The notes under the pieces are model-generated. The model ran no database searches, was not told where the DNA came from, and was given only the letters and a program-made list of their open reading frames with translations. Of a stretch of 64,000 nt of DNA, positions 47,066-55,976 are shown one piece after another (position 1 is the stretch's first letter; every line of letters begins with the position of its first letter). The DNA lies in the NCBI RefSeq assembly GCF_003574095.1, contig NZ_QWLA01000001.1:62001-126000 (forward strand). The letters are read 5' to 3'. The translations under genes and the position numbers were made by a program. This DNA is from Calidithermus roseus (GTDB lineage Bacteria; Deinococcota; Deinococci; Deinococcales; Thermaceae).

Positions 47066-49585
47066 CTAGCGGTGAGCGTACTCGGGGTGGGGGACTTCGC
47101 CCGCCCAGCGCACGAACTCAATCTCGCTCTGGTTGGGATGTACCGCCACTGCCCGCACGCCGTAGACGTAGGAGCCGGGGCGGGTGGGAGAGTAGGTGCC
47201 GCTGTAGATCAGCGCCTCGCGCTCACGGCCCTGGGGTCGGAGGGGCACGACCTCGAGCTCCCCCGTACCCCGGCGCACCACCAGCTCGACGCGCAGGGTG
47301 TCCTCGGGCAGCCCTTCGGCGGCGAGGTAAGCCTTGATCGACATGCCCTCGCCGTTGGCCATGGTGTCGCCGGGGTTGTCCACCCACAGCCGCACGTTGC
47401 CCCACACCCGCTCGACCTGGCTCTTCCAGGCCGCCAGCTCCTTGAGCTTCTGGGCACCGTTGGCCTCGAGGGCCCTGGCTCGCTCGGCGAGGGGGGTGTA
47501 GAACTTCAGGTCGTACTCGTGCACCATGCGGGCGGCTGAGTAGGTGGGGCCGCAGCTTTTGATGCTCTCGCGCACCATGGTCAGCCAGCCGGTAGGGGTG
47601 CCCTCGGCGCCCCGTGCGTAAAACAGCGGCAGGATCTCGAACTCGAGGGTGTCGTAGAGGCTTTGCGCGTCGGCGATGTCCTGGGCCTCATCACTGGCAT
47701 AAGCCCGGTCGTCACCGATGGCCCAGCCGTTGCGGGTGTTGAAGCCCTCGGCCCACCAGCCGTCGAGGATGGAGAAGTTGAGTGCGCCGTTGAGCGCGGC
47801 CTTCATGCCCGAGGTGCCCGAGGCCTCCATGGGGCGGCGGGGGGTGTTGAGCCACACGTCCACACCCTGCACCAGGGTGCGGGCCATGCCCATGTCGTAA
47901 TTCTCCAGCAGGATCATGCGGTCCTCGAGGCCCAGCTCCTTGATCTTGGCCACGAGTTCCTTGATGAAGGCCTTGCCGGGGTCGTCCTTGGGGTGAGCCT
48001 TGCCAGCGAAGACGAACTGGAGGGGGTAGGGGCCGTTCATGATCTTGAGCAGGCGCTCGGGGTCCTTGAACAGCAGCACCGCCCGCTTGTAGGTGGCGAA
48101 GCGGCGAGCAAAGCCGATGGTGAGGGCGTTGGGGTCGAGCACCTTCTCGGTGGCCCGCAGCCGGGCCGGAATCTCGCCGTTGCGGCGGCGGGTTTCGTAG
48201 AGCCGCTGGCGCACGTCGCTTACCAGGCGGGCCCGCAGCTTGTTGCGGATGCGCCACAATTCGGCCTCACCCAGCAGTTCGGCCTTCCACAAGCTCGCCT
48301 CCCAGGGCCGTTCGCGCCACTCTTTGGGGAAGACCCGGTCGTAGAGCTCGGCCAGTTCGGGGTGGAGGAAGGTCCAGGTGTGGACCCCGTTGGTGATGTG
48401 GGAGATGGGCACCTCCTCGACCTCTAGCCCCTTCCAGATATCGTGGAACATCTCGCGCGAGACCGCGCCGTGCAGCTTGGAAACCCCACCGGCGGCCCTC
48501 GAGGTCGCCAGCGCCAGGTGCGACATCGAAAACACCGGGCCGTATTCCTTCTGCTCCAGGCCCAGCGCCAGGAACTGCTCGCGGCTGATGGAAAGGCGGC
48601 TCCACCAGCCGTCGAGGTAACGGTCGATGAGCTCGAGGGGGAAGGTGTCGTGCCCCGCAGGTACGGGGGTGTGGGTGGTGAAGAGGGAAGAGGCGGCGAC
48701 GAGCTCGAACGCCTCGCGGAAGGGCATCCCGGCTGCGATGCGCTCGCGTATGCGCTCGAGGCCCTGGAAGGCGGCGTGCCCCTCGTTCATGTGGAACACC
48801 GTGGGGGCCAGGCCCAGCGCCCGCAGCACCCGCACCCCGCCGATGCCAAGGATCAGCTCCTGCTGGATGCGGGCTTCCTGGCCGGGATCGTAGAGGCGGG
48901 CGGTGATCCGGCGGTCCTCGGGGGAGTTTTCAGGGATGTTGGTGCTCATGAGGTAGACCGGAACCGTGCCCACCTGGGCCTTGTAGGCCGTGACCTGCAC
49001 GGTGCGACCGGGGAACTCCACCCCCACCCGCAGGGGCCTGCCTTCACCGTCATGTACGGGAACCAGCGGAAGCTCGGTGGCGCTGTACTCGTCGTAGGCT
49101 TCGGTCTGCTGTCCCTCGGCGGTGAGCACCTGGCGGAAGTAGCCCTGATGATAGAAGATGCCCACCCCCACCAGGCTCAACCCCAGGTCGCTGGCCGACT
49201 TGATGTGGTCGCCGGCCAGGATGCCCAGACCACCCGAGTAGATCGACAGCGACTCGTGAAAGCCGTACTCCATGGAGAAATAGGCCACCTGGTGCTGGTT
49301 TTCGGGGCGGCTGGAGAGGTATTTCTGGAAGGCCGAGACCACCGCCTCCACCTCACCCCTGAACGAGGCATCCTGGGCGAGGCTCTCCAGGCGCTCGGGC
49401 TGGACCTCGAGCAGCACCTTGACCGGGTTACCGCGGAAGCGCTTCCAAAGCAAAGGATCGAGGCGCTCGAATACCTGCTGTGCCGACGGGTTCCAGCTCC
49501 ACCAGAAGTTGTAAGCCACCTCGCGCAGCCCCTTGATGGGCTCGGGCAGGGTTGGCATAGCAGTGATGCGACCCAGTACGTTCAT
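47066..49585 (-). CDS. glgP: Alpha-glucan (glycogen/starch) phosphorylase
   Basis: This 839-residue PLP-dependent GT35 phosphorylase releases glucose-1-phosphate from alpha-glucans. It is of the DUF3417-containing type (N-terminal PIKGLREVAYNFWWSWNP). AYFSMEYGFHESL, GVHTWTFLHPEL and the PLP lysine K595 in SGTSGMKAALNGA are present. ATG 49585 gives MNVLGR; TACAAT lies 9 nt before it. The adjacent sugar transporters, 37-45 kb away, are not linked. It stands alone. Confidence 0.95.
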   Translation of the reverse strand: MNVLGRITAMPTLPEPIKGLREVAYNFWWSWNPSAQQVFERLDPLLWKRFRGNPVKVLLEVQPERLESLAQDASFRGEVEAVVSAFQKYLSSRPENQHQVAYFSMEYGFHESLSIYSGGLGILAGDHIKSASDLGLSLVGVGIFYHQGYFRQVLTAEGQQTEAYDEYSATELPLVPVHDGEGRPLRVGVEFPGRTVQVTAYKAQVGTVPVYLMSTNIPENSPEDRRITARLYDPGQEARIQQELILGIGGVRVLRALGLAPTVFHMNEGHAAFQGLERIRERIAAGMPFREAFELVAASSLFTTHTPVPAGHDTFPLELIDRYLDGWWSRLSISREQFLALGLEQKEYGPVFSMSHLALATSRAAGGVSKLHGAVSREMFHDIWKGLEVEEVPISHITNGVHTWTFLHPELAELYDRVFPKEWRERPWEASLWKAELLGEAELWRIRNKLRARLVSDVRQRLYETRRRNGEIPARLRATEKVLDPNALTIGFARRFATYKRAVLLFKDPERLLKIMNGPYPLQFVFAGKAHPKDDPGKAFIKELVAKIKELGLEDRMILLENYDMGMARTLVQGVDVWLNTPRRPMEASGTSGMKAALNGALNFSILDGWWAEGFNTRNGWAIGDDRAYASDEAQDIADAQSLYDTLEFEILPLFYARGAEGTPTGWLTMVRESIKSCGPTYSAARMVHEYDLKFYTPLAERARALEANGAQKLKELAAWKSQVERVWGNVRLWVDNPGDTMANGEGMSIKAYLAAEGLPEDTLRVELVVRRGTGELEVVPLRPQGREREALIYSGTYSPTRPGSYVYGVRAVAVHPNQSEIEFVRWAGEVPHPEYAHR

Positions 49586-49677
49586 GACTGTGGGATTGTA
49601 CCACCTCCGCTCGTGATCGATGCCGTTAAACGTCGAAAAACGGGGATATTGCTGTTGGGGACGCATAATTGGCCATC

Positions 49678-49735
49678 GTATGCCGAACGCCAGGGGTCCT
49701 ACAGTTCTACGTCAAATGCAAAACGCTGGATGCCT
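49678..49735. repeat. Heptad repeat element upstream of the YkgJ-type gene
   Basis: A short copy with units CCGAACG, TCCTACA, TTCTACG, TCAAATG, CAAAACG, CTGGATG, with one 1-nt slip. The rest of this gap (49586-49848) includes a degenerate palindrome at about 49739-49765. Confidence 0.6.
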
Positions 49736-49848
49736 GAGCCCTTTTAACGAGGGGGCAAGGAGGGACAGCCACGACGCGCCCGACTGGCGACTTCGGAAAA
49801 AGTCTAGGAACGCTACGCCGGGGGCGGCGGGCCTTAAACTTTGGGAAG

Positions 49849-50541
49849 ATGCGAACCCTCGAGCAGCTCGTAGCCCAGGCTCACCGCACCCAGGACGCGC
49901 GGACCCGGCGTTACCTCGAGCATGCAGGCTTGCGGGTGAGCTGCCGGGCGGGCTGCGCCTTCTGTTGCCACGCCCTGGTGACGGTGGGCCTGGCCGAGGC
50001 CCAGTACCTGCGCAAGCGGCTCGAGCCCGGCGGGCTCGAGCGCCTCGAGACCGAGGGGGTGGCCCGGCTGCGACGCATCCGGCGGGAAAAGCACAGCGCG
50101 GATTTTCCGGGGCGTTACTTCGCCGAGGCCAACCCCTGCCTGCTGCTGACCCCTGAGGCCACTTGCTCGGCCTACTCCGCCCGCCCACTGGCCTGTCGGG
50201 GTGTCCTGACCGACCTTGAAGCTCACTACTGCGCTCCGGGCGCCGTTCCGGAGCTGAAGGGAGAGGAACTGGCCCACTACCGGCGACAGCTCGGGGCCCA
50301 CCACGGACCCGAGCACTACCTCAAGCGGCCCTGGCAAAGCTCAGAGCGCCTGGCTCACAGCCTTTGGGAGCAGGAGCAAGCCTTGCGGGGCTTCACGGTA
50401 GTGGGGGAGTTGGCTTCGATGCTCTACCTCCTTGGGCAAGAAGGGTTCCAAGCTGCCCTCGCCCAGGGAAAAAGGGCCGTCCGGGATTACCTCAAAGGCC
50501 TGGGCGTGCTGGGCGGGAAGTGGGGGTTTTGGGTAGACTGA
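49849..50541 (+). CDS. YkgJ-family cysteine-cluster protein
   Basis: This 230-residue protein has the family cysteine pattern CRAGCAFCCHAL (about residues 32-43) and CSAYSARPLACRG (about 106-118), which should bind zinc or an iron-sulfur cluster. The remainder is helical. TAAACT lies 8 nt before the ATG and no Shine-Dalgarno is seen, so the mRNA is probably leaderless. Biochemical function is not established for this family. Confidence 0.85.
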   Translation: MRTLEQLVAQAHRTQDARTRRYLEHAGLRVSCRAGCAFCCHALVTVGLAEAQYLRKRLEPGGLERLETEGVARLRRIRREKHSADFPGRYFAEANPCLLLTPEATCSAYSARPLACRGVLTDLEAHYCAPGAVPELKGEELAHYRRQLGAHHGPEHYLKRPWQSSERLAHSLWEQEQALRGFTVVGELASMLYLLGQEGFQAALAQGKRAVRDYLKGLGVLGGKWGFWVD

Positions 50542-50546
50542 AGTTC

Positions 50547-51098
50547 GTGCGCTGGCTGGCCTTGTTGCTCGGGCTGCTCCTGCTTTTGACCCCTGGAATC
50601 TGGGTCAGGGGTGCGGGGGGAGGCGCGCCGCACTACATCGTGGTGCTGGGGGCTGCGCAGTACAACGGCAAGCCTTCTCCCATCTTCAGGAATCGGCTCG
50701 AGGCCGCCCTGGAGCTGTTCCGGCAGGGGATCGCCCCAGCCGTCATCGTGACGGGAGGCAAGCGACCCGGAGACCGTTATAGCGAAGGGGGCGTGGGGTG
50801 CGACTACCTGCAGGCGCGGGGTGTGCCGCGCGAGGCCCTCACCTGCGAGGAGCAAAGCCGCAGCACCTGGCAGAACCTCAAGAACATCCTGCCCGTGGTC
50901 AGGGATCAGGCCATCCTCATCGTGACCGACGACCCCCACCTGCCCCGCGCGATGCTGCTGGCCGAAAGGCTGGGCCTCAAAGCCAGGGGATACCCCGTCA
51001 AGGGTAGCTTCTCACCGGCTTATTACCAGCGCGAAATCCTGCTCACGCTGTTGGCACGGCTAGGGTTCACGGACGCTTATAGCGATCCAGCGAGGTAA
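50547..51098 (+). CDS. DUF218 (ElyC/SanA/YdcF-type) membrane protein
   Basis: This 183-residue protein has one N-terminal membrane segment (about residues 3-20) and a DUF218 domain: YIVVLGAAQYNGKPSPI, then VIVTGGKRPGD and a conserved SRSTWQNL. Related proteins influence envelope integrity or peptidoglycan precursor handling. The start is a GTG at 50547, preceded 7 nt upstream by TAGACT; it lies 5 nt after the YkgJ-type stop. Its 3' end overlaps the convergent DivIVA-like gene. Confidence 0.82.
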   Translation: MRWLALLLGLLLLLTPGIWVRGAGGGAPHYIVVLGAAQYNGKPSPIFRNRLEAALELFRQGIAPAVIVTGGKRPGDRYSEGGVGCDYLQARGVPREALTCEEQSRSTWQNLKNILPVVRDQAILIVTDDPHLPRAMLLAERLGLKARGYPVKGSFSPAYYQREILLTLLARLGFTDAYSDPAR

Positions 51099-51516
51099 GG
51101 TAGCCCTCGAGCAAAGCGCGGAACTGGTTGATGAAGAGGTCGCGTTCCTGCCGCAGGGATTCGATATCCCCGCGGATGCGTTTCATCTCGGCGACAATCT
51201 CCTGCATGGTCTGTTCGCGGGCTGCTTCGGCTTCGCGCTTGATCAGCTCAGCTTCGCGCTCGGCCTGCTGCTTGATGTCGCGGGCGATGCGCTCGGCGGC
51301 CACCACCGCCCGCTTGAGGTCGGCCTCGCCTTCGCGGGCCTGGCTCAGCTCGCTCTCGAGGACGCGAATGCGCTCCCGCAAGCTCTCGTTTTCCTCGGTG
51401 AGGGCGGTGAGGCGGTCGGCTACTTGGGCCAGGTACTCACGCACCTCAGCTACGGCATAGCCCCGCAGCCCTTGCTTGAACTCCTGATAGCGAACGTCGA
51501 GGGGCGTCAGGTCCAT
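51067..51516 (-). CDS. DivIVA-domain protein
   Basis: This 149-residue coiled-coil protein begins MDLTPLDVRYQEFKQGLRGY, the DivIVA membrane-binding domain, then a long coiled coil (about residues 30-145) rich in E and R. DivIVA proteins mark curved membranes or poles and recruit division or wall factors. ATG 51516 gives the family N-terminus. The next gene upstream, YggS-type, lies 133 nt away with a repeat in between, a pairing common in Gram-positive division clusters. Confidence 0.88.
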   Translation of the reverse strand: MDLTPLDVRYQEFKQGLRGYAVAEVREYLAQVADRLTALTEENESLRERIRVLESELSQAREGEADLKRAVVAAERIARDIKQQAEREAELIKREAEAAREQTMQEIVAEMKRIRGDIESLRQERDLFINQFRALLEGYLTSLDRYKRP

Positions 51517-51565
51517 AGCGGTCTCTGATTCCAAGGCTAATGGTGCGACCATCGGTTTGGCAATG

Positions 51566-51652
51566 GATGAGACTGAATGCCCAACGCAGGACACAAAACG
51601 CAGTGGGGTCGTGGCTTTGGGCGTTCTGCTTTTCGCAAGCGGCTATCCTTCA
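51566..51652. repeat. Heptad repeat element between DivIVA-like and YggS-type genes
   Basis: Units CCCAACG, CAGGACA, CAAAACG, CTTTGGG, CGTTCTG, CTTTTCG, CAAGCGG, CTATCCT can be read in phase. Confidence 0.6.
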
Positions 51653-52294
51653 ATCCGGCTCGAAGATGGCCGTGCCCACCCGTACCAGCGTCGCCCCCTC
51701 CTGCACGGCGACCTCGAGGTCGCCCGACATGCCCATGCTGCGCTCGGGGAGGCCGTAGCGGTCGGCCAGGCGGGAGAGTTGGGCGAAGACGGGGCGCACG
51801 GTCTGGGGTTCTTCGGTGTAGGGGGCCACGGTCATCAGCCCGCGCAGCTCGAGGCCCTCCAGGGCGCGAAGCTGAGCGATGGCCTCGGGGAGTTCTTCCT
51901 CGAGGAAGCCGTGCTTCTGCGGCTCGCGCCCCAGGTTGACCTCGGCCAGGATGGGCAGCACCCTTCCCTTCTCGCGGGCCTTCTGGTCGAGGGTCTGGGC
52001 TAGCCGCAGCGAATCGACCGAATGGATGAGAGCGAAGTCGAGCACGAACTTGGCCTTGTTGCGCTGTAGGGGTCCGATGAAGTGCCACTCCACCCCCTCG
52101 AGTTCGGCCATCTTGGGCAAAGCCTCCTGCACCCGCGACTCGCCCAGGGGGTAATTGCCGTAGACCAGCACCTGCTGGCGGATCTCCTGAGGGGAATGGC
52201 CTTTGGTCACCGCGACCAGCCTGACCGAGGCCGGGTCGCGCCCCGCCCGGCGGGCGGCTTGCTCGATGCGCTGCAATACCTTCGCCAGGCCCAT
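51650..52294 (-). CDS. YggS-type PLP-homeostasis protein
   Basis: This 214-residue alanine-racemase-fold protein binds PLP on K31 (LVAVTKGH) and helps to keep the vitamin B6 pool balanced. Family motifs are LGESRVQE, WHFIGPLQRNKAK, HSVDS and GLMTVAPY (usually GLM). It follows punA by 3 nt, so they are cotranscribed. Length is normal. Confidence 0.93.
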   Translation of the reverse strand: MGLAKVLQRIEQAARRAGRDPASVRLVAVTKGHSPQEIRQQVLVYGNYPLGESRVQEALPKMAELEGVEWHFIGPLQRNKAKFVLDFALIHSVDSLRLAQTLDQKAREKGRVLPILAEVNLGREPQKHGFLEEELPEAIAQLRALEGLELRGLMTVAPYTEEPQTVRPVFAQLSRLADRYGLPERSMGMSGDLEVAVQEGATLVRVGTAIFEPD

Positions 52295-52297
52295 TGC

Positions 52298-53116
52298 TCA
52301 CATCGCGGCCAGGATGCCGCGCACGAACTTGCGGAAGGTGGCCCCGCTGCGGGCGGCGACCTCGAGCACCTCCTGTTCGGTGGCGTGGTGGTCGCGGTCG
52401 GGGATGGCCATGTCGGTGATGGTGGAAAGCCCCAGCACCCGCGCGCCCAGGTGGCGCAGGGCGATCACCTCGGGCACGGTGCTCATGCCGATGGCGTCGG
52501 CCCCGATCTGGCGCAGCAGGCGCAACTCGGCGCGGCTGGCAAACTGCGGTCCCGGCCACCAGGCGTACACCCCCTCGCGCAGGGTGATGTCCTGGGCGCG
52601 GGCGACTGCACGGGCTTTGGCGATGAGATCAGGGTCGTAGGCGTCGAAGGTCACCGGGAAGCGTGGCCCTAGGCGCTCGTCGTTGGGACCGCGCAGGGGG
52701 GAGAGCCCCGCGTAGTTGATGTAGTCGAGGTGGAGCATCAGGTCGCCCGCGTTCCAGTTGGGGTTGAGCCCCCCTGCCGCCGAGGTGACGAAGAAGGTGC
52801 GGGCTCCCAGGAAGAACCCGACCCGCTGGGGGAACACCACTGCGTCGGTCTCGTAGCCTTCGTAGTAGTGCACCCGACCCTTGTAGGCGAGCACCCGCTT
52901 GCCCTCGAGGTGCCCCAGGATCAGCTTGCCCTCGTGACCTGGGGCGGTGGAGTGGGGAAAGTGGGGTAGCTCGGCATAGGGCAGCACCGCTACCGGCTCG
53001 ATTTCGTCGGCCAGGGGGCCCAGCCCTGAGCCCAGGATGATGCCAATCTCGGGGGTGAAGTCGGTGGTGGAGCGGATGTGTTGCACCGTCTCCTGGATCT
53101 GGTCGTAGCCTGCCAT
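52298..53116 (-). CDS. punA: Purine nucleoside phosphorylase, trimeric type
   Basis: This 272-residue phosphorylase releases purine bases from nucleosides. GSGLG, APGHEGKLILG and a GVYAWWPGPQF loop fit the trimeric family. In place of the base-binding asparagine of inosine/guanosine-specific enzymes there is D235 (STITDMAIPD), which from memory marks adenosine-preferring enzymes of Thermus. ATG 53116 has TAATCT 7 nt upstream, fitting a leaderless mRNA. The gene is followed by the YggS-type gene. Confidence 0.92.
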   Translation of the reverse strand: MAGYDQIQETVQHIRSTTDFTPEIGIILGSGLGPLADEIEPVAVLPYAELPHFPHSTAPGHEGKLILGHLEGKRVLAYKGRVHYYEGYETDAVVFPQRVGFFLGARTFFVTSAAGGLNPNWNAGDLMLHLDYINYAGLSPLRGPNDERLGPRFPVTFDAYDPDLIAKARAVARAQDITLREGVYAWWPGPQFASRAELRLLRQIGADAIGMSTVPEVIALRHLGARVLGLSTITDMAIPDRDHHATEQEVLEVAARSGATFRKFVRGILAAM

Positions 53117-53164
53117 GAGGCCAAGATTACCATGCTGAAGGCAGGAAGCGGGGGCTCGTAGTGA

Positions 53165-53290
53165 ACCGCCGTCGAGGATCAAGGGCCGAGGGCCAAGGGT
53201 ATAGGCGTCTTGCGTTTTGCGTTTGGCTTTTGGCGTACGACGTAGGACGTACGACCCGCGTCCCGCGTTCGACATCCCCTCATCGGCCAC
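53165..53290. repeat. Heptad repeat element between punA and bamA
   Basis: Units GGCGTCT, TGCGTTT, TGCGTTT, GGCTTTT, GGCGTAC, GACGTAG, GACGTAC, GACCCGC, GTCCCGC, GTTCGAC read in one phase. Confidence 0.75.
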
Positions 53291-53346
53291 CGGCAGTTCA
53301 ATTCCCCTCTCACAAGGGGCTAAGATGGTGCGGGTATCTTTGCGCC

Positions 53347-55821
53347 ATGAAGCAACTGGGGCTTTTTTTTCTTTTGCTGCTGAGCCTGGCCTGGGCTGCT
53401 CCCATCGAGGAAGTAGAAGTCCGCGGTGGGGACACGGTTTTGCAAGCCCTGGCCCGCATTGCCCTGCCCTTCGGGGTGGGGGACGAGCCGGGCGACCTCG
53501 AGGCTGCCCGCAAGGCCGTGCTGGACACTGGGTATTTCAAAGACGCCAGGGTGCGACTCGAAGGCAACAAGCTGATCGTGGAAGTCGTGCCCAACCCGCC
53601 CGTCGAGAGCGTAGCGGTGGAAAGCAAGGTATTCCCCCAGGCTACTTTGGTGCGTTTCCTCGAGACCCAGTTCGCCATCGGCCCAGAAGTCACTTACAAC
53701 CCCAAGAAAGCCCGTGAGGCTGCCGACGGGCTGGCCCAGGCCTACCGCCAGCAGGGCTTCCCCTTCTTCCCGGTCGTGGGCGTCAAGGCTGAGGAGGGCA
53801 GCAAGGGCATCAAGCTCAGCTTCGGCGTCGAGGAGAATCCCGAGCTGAAGAAGGTCGAGCTTGGCGAAGTGAGCTACGTCTCGCGGGAGCGCCTGCAGGC
53901 CATCTTCAACAGCGTGCCCCAGGATGGCCGCTTCGACTTCCAGCGCTACATGGACGCCGTCAACCAGGCCAACCAGCTCTACAACGCCGCCGGCTACCGG
54001 GGCAGCGGGGTAGACAATGAGCAAACCCAGTTGCAAGAAGGCACGCTCAAGGTGGCCCTGCGCGAGCTGAAGATAGCCGAAATCCGCGCCGGCGACCTCG
54101 ATGTCAGCAGTCTGGGCCTCAAGGCGGGCGATCCTTTCAACTACGACAAGCTTCTCGACGGGGTCAATGCCCTTTCGCGCCAGCTCGAGCGCAGCATCGA
54201 ACCCCAGCTCGAGCTCACTCCCACTGGCGTGCGCATCACCCTGCGGCAGGGAGCCGAGCGCTACGGGCCCATCAAAGAGGTGCGCGTCGAGGGCAACACG
54301 GCCTTCCCCACCCAGAAGCTGCTCGAGCGCATCCGCCTCAAGCCCGGCGACATCTACAACCCGGCGCTGGCCCAGGAGGACTTTGGCCGTATCCTGGCGC
54401 TCTACCGCGAGGCCGGTTACGAGCTGGTGGCCCAGCCGCAGATTCGCTTTCAGGATGGGGTCTACACCCAGATCATCCAGGAAATCCGCATCGAGGGCTA
54501 CGAGATCAATGCGGGCGAGAACCCTCGCACCCAGCGCGAAACCATCCTGCGCTACCTGCCCCAGCCGGGCAGCCTCTACTCCGTTCCCGCCCTGCGCTCG
54601 GGCCTGACGAGCATCGTGCGCAGCGGCATCCTGGCCGAGCCGCCGCAGGTCAGCCTCAAGCAGGGCTCGGCTCCCGAAAAGGTCGTCGTCGTGCTCGGGC
54701 TCAAGGAAGCCCGCACGCTGCAATTCCTGCCCTCTTTAGGCTGGAGCAGCCTCGAGGGCTGGTCGGGGAGCCTGCGCCTGGCCGACACCAACCTGTGGGG
54801 CCTGCTGCACAACGGCAGCCTGGACCTCTCCTTCGGCCAGAACGACGCCGGGGATCCCCTGTCCTTCAGCCTCTCCTACCAGATTCCCTGGCTCTACGCC
54901 GATTTCGCCGACTTCAAGGAGGTCAACACCTCGGTGGGTATCTCCATCTACACGGTACCCAGCCCCAACAACCCCCTGCTCGACGCCAATAACAGCAAGA
55001 CCTACTGGGAATTCACCGAGCGAAAGACCGGCTTCCGCATTGGCATCAGCCGCCCCCTCTCCAAGGACTTGCAGAATCTACGGCTGGGTCTGGGGCTGCG
55101 CTATGAGTACGTGATCCCCAAGCTCGAGACCGGCAACGCCCCCCAGTCCTGCGACGACCCGAACGCTTCGAGTAGCAACTGCACCAACCTCAGCGAGGAC
55201 GAGGCCCGTGCCCTGCTGGAAAAGCCCTATGGCACCTTCCGCCTCGAGGGCAGTGCCTCTTACAGCCAAATCAACAACCCGCGCTTCCCCACCCAGGGCT
55301 ACAGCGCCGACCTCCAGAGCGCTTTCGGCATCTCCACGACCCAGGGTGAGTCGGCCAAGACCTTCGTCCCCTTCTCCATCACCGGCAAGACCTACTTCGC
55401 CCTCGACGACGTGGGCCGCCAGGTCCTGGCCCTGCGGCTTTCAACCGGCATCGTGCTGGGCAACCCGCCCGAGAGCCAGCGCTTCTACCTGGGCGGGGCG
55501 GTGGACGACGTCAGCACCCTGCGCGGCTATGACCCCCGCACCCTGGGCGGCATCTACCTGGTGTCGGGGGGCCTGGAGTACCGCTACGACTTCGGTCTGA
55601 GCCCAGGGGGCGGCACCAACATCTACGCCGTGGCCTTCACCGATTTCGGCAGCGCCTGGAACCCTGGTGATGCTTTTGGGCTGAAGCTGGGTTACGGCCT
55701 GGGCTTGGTGGTCGAGCTCGACGTGCTGGGTGCTTTGCTCCCTCCCTTCCGGGTCGAATACGGCTTCAGCCCCGACAACCCCGGTGGCAAGTTCTACTTC
55801 CGCTTTGGCTCGTGGTTCTAG
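53347..55821 (+). CDS. bamA: BamA/Omp85-family outer-membrane assembly protein
   Basis: This 824-residue outer-membrane protein inserts beta-barrels. It has a signal peptide (MKQLGLFFLLLLSLAWA, cleaved near residue 17), several POTRA domains in the first half (about residues 18-445, including IKEVRVEGNTAFPTQKLL), and a C-terminal barrel ending in an aromatic residue (SWF). The lid-loop motif is STLRGYDPR with R726, equivalent to VRGF of E. coli. ATG 53347 has TATCTT 6 nt upstream. The gene is flanked by heptad repeats on both sides. Confidence 0.94.
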   Translation: MKQLGLFFLLLLSLAWAAPIEEVEVRGGDTVLQALARIALPFGVGDEPGDLEAARKAVLDTGYFKDARVRLEGNKLIVEVVPNPPVESVAVESKVFPQATLVRFLETQFAIGPEVTYNPKKAREAADGLAQAYRQQGFPFFPVVGVKAEEGSKGIKLSFGVEENPELKKVELGEVSYVSRERLQAIFNSVPQDGRFDFQRYMDAVNQANQLYNAAGYRGSGVDNEQTQLQEGTLKVALRELKIAEIRAGDLDVSSLGLKAGDPFNYDKLLDGVNALSRQLERSIEPQLELTPTGVRITLRQGAERYGPIKEVRVEGNTAFPTQKLLERIRLKPGDIYNPALAQEDFGRILALYREAGYELVAQPQIRFQDGVYTQIIQEIRIEGYEINAGENPRTQRETILRYLPQPGSLYSVPALRSGLTSIVRSGILAEPPQVSLKQGSAPEKVVVVLGLKEARTLQFLPSLGWSSLEGWSGSLRLADTNLWGLLHNGSLDLSFGQNDAGDPLSFSLSYQIPWLYADFADFKEVNTSVGISIYTVPSPNNPLLDANNSKTYWEFTERKTGFRIGISRPLSKDLQNLRLGLGLRYEYVIPKLETGNAPQSCDDPNASSSNCTNLSEDEARALLEKPYGTFRLEGSASYSQINNPRFPTQGYSADLQSAFGISTTQGESAKTFVPFSITGKTYFALDDVGRQVLALRLSTGIVLGNPPESQRFYLGGAVDDVSTLRGYDPRTLGGIYLVSGGLEYRYDFGLSPGGGTNIYAVAFTDFGSAWNPGDAFGLKLGYGLGLVVELDVLGALLPPFRVEYGFSPDNPGGKFYFRFGSWF

Positions 55822-55823
55822 GC

Positions 55824-55908
55824 TGAAGGTAAAACGCCAAACGCTGGGCGCAACACACCATGAGTGTTTGGCGTTTTGCGTTCGGTGTTCGGCGTACCCC
55901 CGAGGTTA
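55824..55908 (+). repeat. Heptad repeat element downstream of bamA
   Basis: Units AAAACGC, CAAACGC, TGGGCGC, GTTTGGC, GTTTTGC, GTTCGGT, GTTCGGC are read in phase. It contains the inverted pair listed separately as a possible terminator. Confidence 0.7.
55831..55877 (+). terminator. Hairpin behind bamA formed by two inverted repeat units
   Basis: AAAACGCCAAAC (55831-55842) and its exact complement (55866-55877, ending in TTTT) can form a 12-bp stem with a 23-nt loop, 9 nt after the bamA stop. Confidence 0.6.
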
Positions 55909-55976
55909 ACAAGCCCTCATACATTCCTTAAGAAAGCCTCAACATAGAGTGAGACTTCTCTTAGGAAGTAGGTATC

